Positions 32,413-41,077 of a stretch of 64,000 nucleotides of DNA are shown here, piece after piece. How positions within the stretch are numbered: the first letter of the stretch is position 1; every line of letters starts with the position of its first letter. Position numbers and translations under genes: made by a program. The stretch is from positions 434,001 to 498,000 of the forward strand of contig NZ_JACOGF010000004.1 of NCBI RefSeq assembly GCF_014284335.1, in the 5' to 3' direction. The notes under the pieces were generated by a model, which saw only the letters and a program-made list of their open reading frames with translations, had not been told where the DNA came from and did not search any database. The DNA comes from Undibacterium hunanense. Lineage in GTDB: Bacteria; Pseudomonadota; Gammaproteobacteria; Burkholderiales; Burkholderiaceae_D.

Positions 32413-34915
32413 ATGTCACCTTGGCGTAGTAGTAGGCACCAGTCGGCGCGAACGGCGCCGGACCGTAGACGAAACTGTTGCCGCCGGAATTGGCATCACC
32501 AGGACCATTCTTGTCTGGCTTGACGTTGAACAGGTTGGCCGCTCCCACCACCAGTTTGGCGCGCTTGGTAATGCCATAACTGACATCCAGGTCGGTCAGC
32601 CACTTGGCACCGAAATGGTAGTCCTGTGCACGGTTGGCGGTTGTCTGCCACAGGTAGGCATCGTAGCGCGTGGTTTGCAGATTGGTTTCCAGTGCGCCGA
32701 CAGACCAGCGTGCCGACAGTATCAGCTTGGTGCGCGGCGTCGCGCTCAGGTCGCCGATGCCGCCACCGGCTGCGTAGCCGAACCATACCGAGCTGCCGCC
32801 TGGATTGGCACCCAGGCCGGTGATTTCGGACGGTGTGGCATTGATACGGGTGACCGTCGTGCGGTTCCAGTTTGCCGCTGCACCCCAACGTACCACGCCA
32901 TATTTGCCGTAGTCGCTGGTGATGTCAGCTACCAGGTCGGCACCTTCCGTGCGCGTGTCGACCGCATTGGCGAAGTACTGTATCCATTCGGTTCCGGTCA
33001 GCCCTGCCGCGATCAGCGTCGGTGCGAAGGCCGGACCGAACATGTAGCCGGTGCGGACGATGCGGTCCTTGACCTTGACCTGGTAGCCGTCCAGCGTCAC
33101 ATTGATATTATCGGCCGGTTTGAGCACCACGCCGATACCGAAGTTGACTGATTTTTCAGGTACCAGATCGCGCGCGCCAAACGTGTGTGCCAGTGCAGAA
33201 TCATTGCGCAGCAGCTTGGACAGACTGGGGCCGACGACACCGGTGACGGGATTGATATTGGTGCGGTTATCGGTCTGCGAATAGCCGCTCTGCGTCAGTG
33301 ATGGCGCACGGAATCCGGTGCCGACAGTGCCGCGTATCGCCAGCACCGGTGTGAAGTCGTAGCGGCTGTTGATCTTGCCGCTGGCGGTGTTTCCTGCGCT
33401 GTCATTATAGTGTTCGGCACGTACCGCGCCATCGACAAACAGGTTTTCGACTGGATAGAAACCGAGATCGTTATACACCGCCAGCACCGTGCGACGGATG
33501 CTGGTGGCATCAGCGGGCGACAGTGCCACACCGGCTTGTGCGCCTACTGCTGCCGGTTTGCCGACGTTGGGATTACCTTCCTGGTCGCCAGTCTTGAAGA
33601 TGTAGCCACCATTGATATAGCCCAGCGGATCACCGGCATAGGTACTGAAGCGTTCGATACGCTGCTCCAGCCCCCATGACCATTGCAGCGGTTTCTTCAG
33701 GCCAATATCCACCGTCCGGGTGAAATCTTCATTGGTGGTCCACTGCTCGAACTGGTAGGTTGCCAGGTTGTCGAAACTGGTCGGCGAGCTTGGTCCCAGC
33801 GAAGGATTCGATGTCAGGTTGCTGTATTGACGGGCACGGTTCCTGCCATAGCCCGAGCTGATATCCCAGACCCAGCCAGCATTGCGGCCACGCGCACCGG
33901 CATTCAACTGGAAGTCGTAGGCACTCATATTATTCAGGGCGAAATACCCATCCGGGAACAACTGTCCTATGGTTGCCAGTCCGTTCGGACGACGGAAGTT
34001 ATTGCCCGCCACCGTGTTGCGTGTGCCTGCGGTACCGAAGGCATACAGCGTGATGTCCTTGTCATACGGTTTTTCGGCATTGAAGGCGACGTCGTAGGCT
34101 TCGATACCAGGGTCACCATTGTGCGCGCCGTCACGGTCCCAGGTAGCATTTTTCGGATTCGAGGCCGGTGAATACGCTACCAGGTTAGTGGATGGGAAGT
34201 TGTACCAGGCCTGACCGCGCTTGCGCAGCACAGCACCAAGGTGTATGAAGCCGTCGTCGCCCAGTGCGAAGCCAATGTCAGCTTCCAGCTTCTTGCTGGT
34301 CAGATCGCCCTGGCCATCTTTCAGCTTGCCGTAGCTGGCCGAGATCGAGCCACCATGATTGCTGCTCTTGAGAATGACGTTGACCACGCCGGCCACCGCA
34401 TCCGAACCATATTGTGCAGCAGCGCTGTCCTTCAGTACTTCGATGTGGTCGATGGCGCTGAGCGGAATGGTGTCCAGGTCGATGGCATTGACACCGCTGG
34501 TATCGCCGCCGCCGTTGGTCAATAAGGCCGCATTGTGGCGACGTTTGCCGTTGACCAGCACCAGCGTATAGGCCGGACCCAGCCCACGGTTGCTGACCGG
34601 GCGCACCACTGAGTTGACACCGGCCTGGTTGGTACCGAAATTAAACGACGGCAGCAGACGCGCAAGTGCTTCGGCCAGCTCTGCACGTCCGGTGTGTATC
34701 AGTTGTTCACCGCTGATGACATCGATGGGGGCAGGGCTGTCCGCTACGGTGCGGGCTTCGCCGCGCACGCCCGTGGTCACTACCACATCCTGCACCTGGC
34801 CGACGCCGGTCTGTGCCATCGCCGCGCTACCACCCAGAAGACCCGCCGCCAGCAGCGTCCGGTGCAAGGTGGTCAGTCGCGGTGCGCTTCTCTTATTATT
34901 CTTTGATTGCTGCAT
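32402..34915 (-). CDS. TonB-dependent outer-membrane receptor in organosulfur cluster
   Basis: An 837-residue receptor with a signal peptide (hydrophobic ~20-34), a TonB-box-like VQDVVVT (~41-47), a plug domain (~55-185, including the conserved 'VLKDSAAAQYGSDAVAGVVNVILK' block) and a 22-strand barrel ending in a C-terminal Phe. It is of the iron-siderophore-like TBDT class, but its neighbours point to uptake of a bulky sulfur compound. TonB, ExbB and ExbD from the same cluster can energise it. Confidence 0.9.
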   Translation of the reverse strand: MQQSKNNKRSAPRLTTLHRTLLAAGLLGGSAAMAQTGVGQVQDVVVTTGVRGEARTVADSPAPIDVISGEQLIHTGRAELAEALARLLPSFNFGTNQAGVNSVVRPVSNRGLGPAYTLVLVNGKRRHNAALLTNGGGDTSGVNAIDLDTIPLSAIDHIEVLKDSAAAQYGSDAVAGVVNVILKSSNHGGSISASYGKLKDGQGDLTSKKLEADIGFALGDDGFIHLGAVLRKRGQAWYNFPSTNLVAYSPASNPKNATWDRDGAHNGDPGIEAYDVAFNAEKPYDKDITLYAFGTAGTRNTVAGNNFRRPNGLATIGQLFPDGYFALNNMSAYDFQLNAGARGRNAGWVWDISSGYGRNRARQYSNLTSNPSLGPSSPTSFDNLATYQFEQWTTNEDFTRTVDIGLKKPLQWSWGLEQRIERFSTYAGDPLGYINGGYIFKTGDQEGNPNVGKPAAVGAQAGVALSPADATSIRRTVLAVYNDLGFYPVENLFVDGAVRAEHYNDSAGNTASGKINSRYDFTPVLAIRGTVGTGFRAPSLTQSGYSQTDNRTNINPVTGVVGPSLSKLLRNDSALAHTFGARDLVPEKSVNFGIGVVLKPADNINVTLDGYQVKVKDRIVRTGYMFGPAFAPTLIAAGLTGTEWIQYFANAVDTRTEGADLVADITSDYGKYGVVRWGAAANWNRTTVTRINATPSEITGLGANPGGSSVWFGYAAGGGIGDLSATPRTKLILSARWSVGALETNLQTTRYDAYLWQTTANRAQDYHFGAKWLTDLDVSYGITKRAKLVVGAANLFNVKPDKNGPGDANSGGNSFVYGPAPFAPTGAYYYAKVTYDF

Positions 34916-34950
34916 GTCGTCATTCCTTCTGATTTCAAGTAGGGTTAAAA

Positions 34951-35028
34951 ATAAGTGATAGGTAAGTAATAGCTAAGTAATGGATCAGTTAAAAAAATAA
35001 GCTAAAAATAAGTTAAAGATAAGAAGCG
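34951..35028. repeat. 11-bp-phased tandem repeat before the TonB receptor gene
   Basis: TAAG recurs at 34952, 34963 and 34974, then at 34998, 35009 and 35020: two triplets with exact 11-bp spacing inside 11-bp units. The right triplet extends across the stop codon of the downstream-numbered binding-protein gene (stop at 35013). It lies in the leader of the receptor gene. One turn of B-DNA per unit makes a bend or a protein array possible; replication slippage is the simpler explanation. Confidence 0.75.
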
Positions 35029-36020
35029 AAACTGCGGTCCCACAGTGGGCGCACGTCGAGGCGGCGTGACAGCAGGCCGGCATCTGCAAATACATCGGCC
35101 ACCTGTTGTTGCGAGCGAATTGCCGCATCGTCCACTGCCACCAGCTTGTAGGGTTGGCTGCGCTGGCTGACCTGATTCAGGAACAGTTGCGAGGGCACAC
35201 CGGCGATCTGGCCGCTCTTGGTGGCCCAGGGTTTTGGATTGCGGTTGATCCAGTCGTAGACCTTGGCCAGGCGTTGCAGGTAGTCGCCGATGGCGGCATG
35301 CTTGAGCGGATCGGCTATCGCCTTGTTCGATGCGCTGATGACGTAATTGCCGGACAGGTAGCCGTCGGCGGTACGCAGCACGCGTGCGCCCTGGTTCTTG
35401 GCCAGTTCTACCACCAGGCCATAGATCACCCATGCATCCAGCTGGCCGCTCTTGAATGCTGCCAGGGCATCCTGTGGCGGTAGTGCCACTGGCTGGATAT
35501 CCTTGAAGCTCAGACCATTTTCCTTCAGCATTTGCAGCAGGAAGTAGTGCGATGTGGTCGAACGCGCATAACCGATGCGCTTGCCTTTGAACTGTGCCGG
35601 GTCGGTAATCGGCGAATCCTTTGGTACCAGCACCACCTGATTATTGACATCGCCGCGCAGGACCGCGATGACCTTCATTGGTGCACCGCTGGCGGCGGCA
35701 AAAATAGGCGGGATTTCGCTCATGCTGCCAAAGTCCAGTGAATCCGCCGCCAGTGCTTCGACGATCAGATTGCCGGCTGCAAATTCGGCCAGTACGGTTT
35801 TGTACGGTATGTTGGCGACGCCGGCTTCGCTGAAATAACTGGAGTCACCGCCTTTATAGGTACCGACGCGCAACGTCGTGTCTCTTAACTGTGTCGCTGC
35901 AGCACGGGTGGCATTGCTCCAGCTGCCGAACAGCGCGGCCAGGCCAGCACCGGCACCGAGTTTTGCGCTATGTCGCAAAAATTGACGGCGAGCGTCGCCC
36001 TTCGAAATGATCGAATCCAT
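35013..36020 (-). CDS. Sulfonate ABC transporter substrate-binding protein (Tat-type signal)
   Basis: 335 residues from ATG 36020, which has AGGAAC ~6 bp upstream; the frame extends 25 residues further but into ExbD-coding sequence. Signal with RRQFLRH (~10-16), twin-arginine-like, followed by a hydrophobic Gly/Ala stretch ending near ATRA. The mature protein is SsuA-like: GTYKGGDSSYFSEAG near 52, 'EFAAGNLIVEALAADSLDFGSMSE' near 80 and 'GYARSTTSHYFLLQMLKENGL' near 150. Periplasmic binding of an aliphatic sulfonate is likely. It differs strongly from the binding protein at 31414-32412, so two ligands or two affinities may be served. Confidence 0.88.
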   Translation of the reverse strand: MDSIISKGDARRQFLRHSAKLGAGAGLAALFGSWSNATRAAATQLRDTTLRVGTYKGGDSSYFSEAGVANIPYKTVLAEFAAGNLIVEALAADSLDFGSMSEIPPIFAAASGAPMKVIAVLRGDVNNQVVLVPKDSPITDPAQFKGKRIGYARSTTSHYFLLQMLKENGLSFKDIQPVALPPQDALAAFKSGQLDAWVIYGLVVELAKNQGARVLRTADGYLSGNYVISASNKAIADPLKHAAIGDYLQRLAKVYDWINRNPKPWATKSGQIAGVPSQLFLNQVSQRSQPYKLVAVDDAAIRSQQQVADVFADAGLLSRRLDVRPLWDRSFASYL

Positions 36021-36045
36021 TTTTTGTTCCTGTTCAAATAAGGGT

Positions 36046-36468
36046 TTAGTGCTGCGGCGCTTCCGACACCAGGGCGATGCGGGCATACCCTGCATCGTTC
36101 AGCGTCCCCATGGTTTGTACGATGCGGCCATAGGCCAGTGTCTGGTCGCCGCGCAGGTGGATACGGCGTTCCTTGTCGCCACTGGCCTCTTGCGCCATCA
36201 GGGTTAGCAGGGTCTCCGCTGTGGTAGCTGCCTGGTTGACATAGACCGTGCCGGCCGCATCAATGCTGACGACGATGGGCGGCTTGGGTTCCTGTAGCGG
36301 CTTGGCGCTGGAGGTTGGCAAGTCAACTTTGACGCCAGCCGTCATCATCGGCGCGGCCACCATGAAGACGATCAGCAGTACCAGCATTACGTCCACCAGT
36401 GGTGTGACGTTGATGTCACTGACAGGACCAACCCGGTGCGAAGGCCCGGAAGATAAGCGCACTCCCAT
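36046..36468 (-). CDS. exbD: ExbD-type biopolymer transporter
   Basis: 140 residues from ATG 36468 (the longer frame overlaps exbB). One transmembrane helix (~18-38) preceded by SDINVTPLVDVMLVLLIVFM, carrying the proton-pathway Asp of the family (VDVML). The periplasmic part ends in the typical 'GRIVQTMGTLNDAGYARIALVSE'. Works with ExbB to drive TonB with the proton gradient. Start is 1 bp after the exbB stop. Confidence 0.92.
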   Translation of the reverse strand: MGVRLSSGPSHRVGPVSDINVTPLVDVMLVLLIVFMVAAPMMTAGVKVDLPTSSAKPLQEPKPPIVVSIDAAGTVYVNQAATTAETLLTLMAQEASGDKERRIHLRGDQTLAYGRIVQTMGTLNDAGYARIALVSEAPQH

Positions 36469-36469
36469 G

Positions 36470-37261
36470 TCAGGCTCCCTGCGCCGCCAGCGGCGTGACG
36501 TTGTGGGTACTGCGTTCGGCCTTTGCCGGTGGTGGTGCAGTTTCGGATACTTCGGCAAGCGCTTCACCCGAATCGAGTTGACGTGACAACTGCACCTCGA
36601 CCAGCCCGGTCAGCGTCGCCAGGCGCGCTGCATAACTGTTCAAATCGCCGGAGGCGCGGTTATATGCCACCACGGCAGGAATCGCCGCGACCAGGCCCAG
36701 CGCGGTGGCAAACAGTGCCTCTGCAATACCTGGCGCAACCACCGCCAGGCTGGTGTTGTTGTTGGCAGCGATGCCCTGAAAGGCATTCATGATGCCCCAC
36801 ACGGTACCGAACAAACCGACGAAAGGCGCTACCGATCCTATTGTTGCCAGTATGGACAAGCCTTTCTGCAACTGTTCGGTTTCGACATTGCCAGCGATCT
36901 GGCCGACCCGGTTGATGCGTTCCTTCAAGTTGTCGCGTCCTGTTGCATCCAGGTGCAGACGCTGACGGTGGCTGACGTGCCATTCTTCAGTGATGGTGGC
37001 GAAGATGCGGGCGAACGGATCCAGTGGCTGCTGTCGCAGTTCTTGTGATAACCGTGCCAATGAGCGTTGTCCGGATAGTGCAGTGCTCCAGGCCGCCGCA
37101 TTGCGGCGCAGACGGGCAAAGCGCAGCAGCTTGTCGACAATGACACCCCAGCTTACGAAGGAGGCCAGGGCCAGCAAGACAAGGATGGACTTGACGATAA
37201 AATCAGCCTGCTCGAACAGTTCCAGCGGCGACAGGTGTGCGGCAATAGGTGTGGTACTCAT
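36470..37261 (-). CDS. exbB: ExbB/TolQ-type proton channel
   Basis: A 263-residue MotA/TolQ/ExbB protein with three transmembrane helices (~20-40, ~125-155, ~165-190). Key segments are 'LSILATIGSVAPFVGLFGTVWGIMNAF' (~134-160, with the conserved Thr/Pro) and 'APGIAEALFATALGLVAAIPAVVAYN' (~172-197). Energises the TonB protein encoded just upstream (14-bp gap). Being inside an organosulfur operon means this ExbBD pair is probably dedicated to the adjacent receptor. Confidence 0.92.
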   Translation of the reverse strand: MSTTPIAAHLSPLELFEQADFIVKSILVLLALASFVSWGVIVDKLLRFARLRRNAAAWSTALSGQRSLARLSQELRQQPLDPFARIFATITEEWHVSHRQRLHLDATGRDNLKERINRVGQIAGNVETEQLQKGLSILATIGSVAPFVGLFGTVWGIMNAFQGIAANNNTSLAVVAPGIAEALFATALGLVAAIPAVVAYNRASGDLNSYAARLATLTGLVEVQLSRQLDSGEALAEVSETAPPPAKAERSTHNVTPLAAQGA

Positions 37262-37275
37262 GATGTTTCCTTGAT

Positions 37276-38028
37276 CTAGTTGATTTTGAAAATGATATTT
37301 CCGGCCAGCAGATAGCTGCTGCCACCCAAATCGGGCAGGCGCGGGAAGGGTGCTGCACGGCGTATGGCTTCGCGGGCCGCTTCGTCCAGCACATCCAAAC
37401 CGGACGACTGGATATCGAACGAGATCAGTGCACCTGCCGGATTCAGTGTCAGCTTGTAGCCGACCTTGCCCTGCTGGCGACGTATCTTGGCTTCACGCGG
37501 ATAGTCGGTATTGCTGTTGATACGCGCATACACCTGGTTCACATAATCTGTCGGTATGCCTTCATTGCTGATTTGCTTTGGGGTGGCTGCTACCGGTGTG
37601 GGTGCAGGTGCAGGTGCTTGTGCCGGAGCCGGGGTTGCTGCAACCGGAGTCACCGGTAATACGGGTATGGCTTCGGCATGAACTGGCGCTGCGGGCGGCG
37701 TATAGGTTTCGGCCTTGGCCGCGGATGTCTCCACGGTCTTCGGCACTGGAACCGTCTGTGCTACCGGTGTGGGTGGTGCCAGTTCTACTGGCGCTTTTTT
37801 AGGTTCAGGCTTTGGCGGTACAAGCTCCTGTCTGGGTTCTGCCTGCAGGCGTATCAACTCTACCACTGCCAGTGGCGGCGCTACCTGCACGGTGCGGCCA
37901 GACCAGCCCCAGATAGCCAGCAATGCCGCTCCGTGTATCAGTACCGATATCGCGGCACCTGGCTTGCGCAGGCTGCCGCCTGTGTTACCCGCCTGTGCGT
38001 CGTACTGCAATAGAATGGCGCTTGTCAT
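37276..38028 (-). CDS. tonB: TonB energy-transducing protein
   Basis: A 250-residue TonB: N-terminal membrane anchor (~28-43, ISVLIHGAALLAIWGW), a long Pro/Ala/Val-rich spacer (~60-155) that crosses the periplasm, and the C-terminal TonB domain (~165-250) with 'YPREAKIRRQQGKVGYKLTLNPAG' and the late 'EAIRRAAPFP'. Couples ExbBD to the TonB receptor in this cluster. The spacer is repeat-rich at the DNA level (PAPAQAPAPAPTPVAAT). Confidence 0.92.
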   Translation of the reverse strand: MTSAILLQYDAQAGNTGGSLRKPGAAISVLIHGAALLAIWGWSGRTVQVAPPLAVVELIRLQAEPRQELVPPKPEPKKAPVELAPPTPVAQTVPVPKTVETSAAKAETYTPPAAPVHAEAIPVLPVTPVAATPAPAQAPAPAPTPVAATPKQISNEGIPTDYVNQVYARINSNTDYPREAKIRRQQGKVGYKLTLNPAGALISFDIQSSGLDVLDEAAREAIRRAAPFPRLPDLGGSSYLLAGNIIFKIN

Positions 38029-38042
38029 GTTTATTTTCCTCG

Positions 38043-38072
38043 CTGAATCGAACTGAATTTAACTTAAGCGAA
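38043..38072. repeat. Three 10-bp tandem units at the aldolase 3' end
   Basis: Units at 38043, 38053 and 38063 (the first two share CTGAAT and a closing AA) span the stop codon of the aldolase gene at 38064 and the spacer before tonB. Confidence 0.65.
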
Positions 38073-38957
38073 CAGGTCCGGCTCTTCGCGGGTGATTACG
38101 TCCCACAAGGGCTGGAAGCTGAACCAGCCGCCGGCATCGGATCCGATTTGTTTGGCTGTGTGGCGCGCCACCTCATGCGGTATCGGTTTGGTCGGACCAG
38201 CCGCTTCCGACAACAGTTGCGCCTGTGCCGCGTTTTCAAAGGCGATGTAACGCCATACTGCCGATTCCACCGATGCGCCTACTGTCAGCAGGCCGTGGTT
38301 TTGCAGAATGACTGCCTTGCGTGCGCCCAGCGTGGTGGCGATGCGTTCACCTTCACTTGAATCCAGAACCACGCCGCTAAAGTCGGAGAAAACCGCATGG
38401 TCTTCGTAGAACGCGCATGAATCCTGGGTCAGCGGATCGAGCAGGCGACCCTGCGCGGCGAATGCCTTGCCATACAGGCCGTGCGAATGGGCGGCGGCGA
38501 TCACGTCTGGACGCGCCTTGTGCAGTTCGGAGTGGATCGCAAAAGCGGCGCGGTTCAACAGGCCATCGCCTTCCACAACCTTGCCGTTGTGGCTGACCAG
38601 AATCAGGTCCGACACGCGGATATGGCCGAAATACACACCGGCAGGATTGACCCAGAAATGATCCGGAAACTCGGGATCACGCGCCGTGATGTGGCCGGCG
38701 CCGCCCATGTCGTAGCCATAGCGGGCAAACAGGCGGAACGATACGGCCAGCCTTTCCTTGCGATGCTGGCGTTGTTCTTCCACCGTGGGTGGCGGTGGTG
38801 GTTCGGCGAAGATGATGCCGCCGTTGGCATCACGCGGTGCGCTGTAGATGGCCGGACGCGGATACTGATGCTGGTGCTGGTGCTGATGTGTATTGCCAAC
38901 CTGGCGCAGATGGGGCCGCGACAGTGGCGCGGAATATAAAGGCGAAGAACTGCTCAT
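38064..38957 (-). CDS. Class II aldolase/adducin-family protein
   Basis: A 297-residue class II aldolase/adducin-fold protein. The zinc site is visible as AHSHG (~157-161) and NHG (~233-235) with a central His; the catalytic acidic residue is less certain. The first ~45 residues contain a His/Gln-rich low-complexity stretch. Relatives split or isomerise hydroxy-acid or sugar-phosphate substrates. Placed next to a D-2-hydroxyacid dehydrogenase, it could process the carbon skeleton left after desulfonation. Confidence 0.85.
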   Translation of the reverse strand: MSSSSPLYSAPLSRPHLRQVGNTHQHQHQHQYPRPAIYSAPRDANGGIIFAEPPPPPTVEEQRQHRKERLAVSFRLFARYGYDMGGAGHITARDPEFPDHFWVNPAGVYFGHIRVSDLILVSHNGKVVEGDGLLNRAAFAIHSELHKARPDVIAAAHSHGLYGKAFAAQGRLLDPLTQDSCAFYEDHAVFSDFSGVVLDSSEGERIATTLGARKAVILQNHGLLTVGASVESAVWRYIAFENAAQAQLLSEAAGPTKPIPHEVARHTAKQIGSDAGGWFSFQPLWDVITREEPDLFA

Positions 38958-38979
38958 GATGTTTCCTTATTGGTCGTTT

Positions 38980-39960
38980 TCAGTAGCCGCGTGCAGTATC
39001 GACCACGTCGGCCAGCGGTTTTCCGCTACGGAAGCGGTCCAGGTTGAGTACAAATTTTTCTATCAATGCGGGCACGATCTGGTCGGTACTGGGCGAAATA
39101 TGTGGTGACAGACGTACCTGCGGATGGCTGTAGAAGGCATGGCCCGCTGGCAGTGGTTCGGGGTCAGTCACATCCAGTGTCGCCAGGGCCAGCTTGCCTT
39201 CGTCCAGTGCATCCAGCAGCGCCTGGTGATCGACCAGGTTACCGCGTGCGATATTGATCAGGTGCAGACCGGCTCTGGCGTGCTTCAGCGAAGCACGGTT
39301 GATGGCGTGACGGGTTTCTGCGGTTGACGGTGCTGCCAGCACCAGATGGTCGGAACGTTGCAGCAGTTCTTCCAGCGTGGCAACGCGTTCCACGCCATCC
39401 ACTTCAAACGGCGTGTCGGAGCGGCGTAGCGCGATTACCTTGATGCCCAGCGCCAGTGCACGTTGTGCCAGCGCCTGACCGATGGAACCAAAACCATACA
39501 GGCCCAGGGTGCTGCCCTGGACCAGGCCGAGCGACAGGCGGCGCCAGTCGGCTGCCTGTTTCAGCCAGATATCCGGGATGCGCTTGGCCGCGCTGAAGAT
39601 TGCTGCCAGTACGTATTCGGCGATGGCGATGGATGCCGTACCTCGCGCCGAAGTCACCACCGGGCCATCGAACAGCCAGTCCGGGTAGTAGTCGATGCCA
39701 ACGGAAGCCAGTTGCACCCAGCGTACTTTGTCCCAGCCCCAGGGTGCTGGTGTCTGCAGCAGTGTCTGCCCGTTAGGTGCCGGTAGCACGAACAGCACAT
39801 CCGCACCCGGCGGCAATTCGGTCAGGGGGCCAAGTGGTACATCATGCACTGCCAGACCGGTACGCTGTGCCAGCAACTGGTTCACCCTGGGGTCGAACTG
39901 GCTGGCTACAATCAGCTCGCTCTTCGACGCGTTCCTTGACTCAATCTTTGACTCGCTCAT
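38980..39960 (-). CDS. D-2-hydroxyacid dehydrogenase
   Basis: 326 residues from ATG 39960 with AAGGAG ~7-12 bp upstream; the 21-residue longer frame runs into the preceding gene. NAD-binding GxGxxG (LGLYGFGSIGQAL) near 145-157, the catalytic region with Arg in 'INIARGNLVDHQAL' (~230-243), Glu in 'VTDPEPLPAGH' and His in 'SPHIS'. The enzyme would reduce a 2-keto acid or oxidise a D-2-hydroxy acid. Residues 2-13 are encoded by three near-identical 12-bp units. Confidence 0.88.
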   Translation of the reverse strand: MSESKIESRNASKSELIVASQFDPRVNQLLAQRTGLAVHDVPLGPLTELPPGADVLFVLPAPNGQTLLQTPAPWGWDKVRWVQLASVGIDYYPDWLFDGPVVTSARGTASIAIAEYVLAAIFSAAKRIPDIWLKQAADWRRLSLGLVQGSTLGLYGFGSIGQALAQRALALGIKVIALRRSDTPFEVDGVERVATLEELLQRSDHLVLAAPSTAETRHAINRASLKHARAGLHLINIARGNLVDHQALLDALDEGKLALATLDVTDPEPLPAGHAFYSHPQVRLSPHISPSTDQIVPALIEKFVLNLDRFRSGKPLADVVDTARGY

Positions 39961-39973
39961 CGCCGGCTCCTTA

Positions 39974-41077
39974 TCAGGCGGCCAGGCGCTGTACCTGCGC
40001 CTCGCGTTCCGCCACGGCGGCACGCACCAGCGGTATCAGGTCACGACCGTACTGCAGCGCGTCCTGAACAGGATCGAAGCCGCGGATCAGGAAGGTGGTG
40101 ACGCCCAGTTCCCAGTACTTGAGCAATGCGTCGCGCACCTGTTCTGGCGTGCCCACCAGCCCAGTGGAATTACCAGCAGCCTTGGTCAGTGCAGTGATGC
40201 CAGTCCACAGGCGTTCGTCGACCACTTTGCCTTGTGCCGCGGTTTCCAGCAGTCGCTTGGCACCTGTATTCTGAGGTTCCTGCGGACGCTTGCTGAAATG
40301 GGCATTGTGTTTGACGCGATCAGTAGCGGCAGCGAGGATAGCGTCGGCCTTGGCCCATGCAGCTTCTTCAGTTGCGGCCAGCACCGGACGCAACGACAGG
40401 CTGAAACGGATTTTGTCGGCGCGGCCATGTTTGGCAGCAGCAGCGCGCACGCGGGCGATGGTGTCTGCAACCTGGGCCAGCGATTCACCCCACAAGGCAT
40501 AGACATCGGCGTGCTTGCCAGCGACCTCGATAGCGACGTCGGACGAACCACCAAAGTAGATCGGCAGGTGCTGGTTGTGCAATGGGCGTACGCCTGCATT
40601 TTGACCTTTCAGGCGGTAGTTGGCGCCTTCATGGTCGAACGGGCCTTCCGAAGTCCAGGTTTTTTTGACCACGTCGAGATATTCTTCTGTGCGTGCGTAG
40701 CGTTGGTCATGGTCGAGATAATCGCCGTCGCGTTGCTGCTCAGTGTCATCACCGCCGCTGATGATGTGTACCGCCACGCGGCCATCGCTGAAGTGGTCGA
40801 GTGTGGCCAGTTGCCGCGCTGCCAGCGTCGGTGCCACGAAGCCGGGACGATGCGCCAGCAAAATGCCGATTTTCTCAGTTTGCGAAGCGATGTACGAGGC
40901 AACCTGAAAACCGTCTACAGAGCCGCTGCTGTGAGCTACCAGCACGCGGTCAAAACCTGCGTACTCGTGGGCATTGGCGACCGCCGCGAGAAAACTCTTA
41001 TTCACAACTGCGCCTTGCGGCAACACTGTTTCAGACACTTCCTGGGTGGCGCTAAAGCCGATGAATTCGATGCTCAT
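39974..41077 (-). CDS. LLM-class monooxygenase (SsuD-like)
   Basis: A 367-residue FMNH2-dependent monooxygenase of the alkanesulfonate-monooxygenase branch: MSIEFIGFSATQEVSET at the start, 'EYAGFDRVLVAHSSGSVDGFQVASYIASQT' (~38-67), 'AHRPGFVAPTLAARQLATLDHFSDGRVAVHIISGGDD' (~74-110) and a YFGGSSDVA stretch near 173. SsuD releases sulfite and an aldehyde from sulfonates. It overlaps the preceding dehydrogenase-like gene by 4 bp (ATGA). The name SsuD is not certain because several LLM subfamilies share these motifs. Confidence 0.87.
   Translation of the reverse strand: MSIEFIGFSATQEVSETVLPQGAVVNKSFLAAVANAHEYAGFDRVLVAHSSGSVDGFQVASYIASQTEKIGILLAHRPGFVAPTLAARQLATLDHFSDGRVAVHIISGGDDTEQQRDGDYLDHDQRYARTEEYLDVVKKTWTSEGPFDHEGANYRLKGQNAGVRPLHNQHLPIYFGGSSDVAIEVAGKHADVYALWGESLAQVADTIARVRAAAAKHGRADKIRFSLSLRPVLAATEEAAWAKADAILAAATDRVKHNAHFSKRPQEPQNTGAKRLLETAAQGKVVDERLWTGITALTKAAGNSTGLVGTPEQVRDALLKYWELGVTTFLIRGFDPVQDALQYGRDLIPLVRAAVAEREAQVQRLAA

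Noticed and set aside
36021-36095. Upstream extension of the second sulfonate-binding protein
   Set aside because: It runs into exbD on the same strand and places a non-signal sequence before the Tat-like signal.
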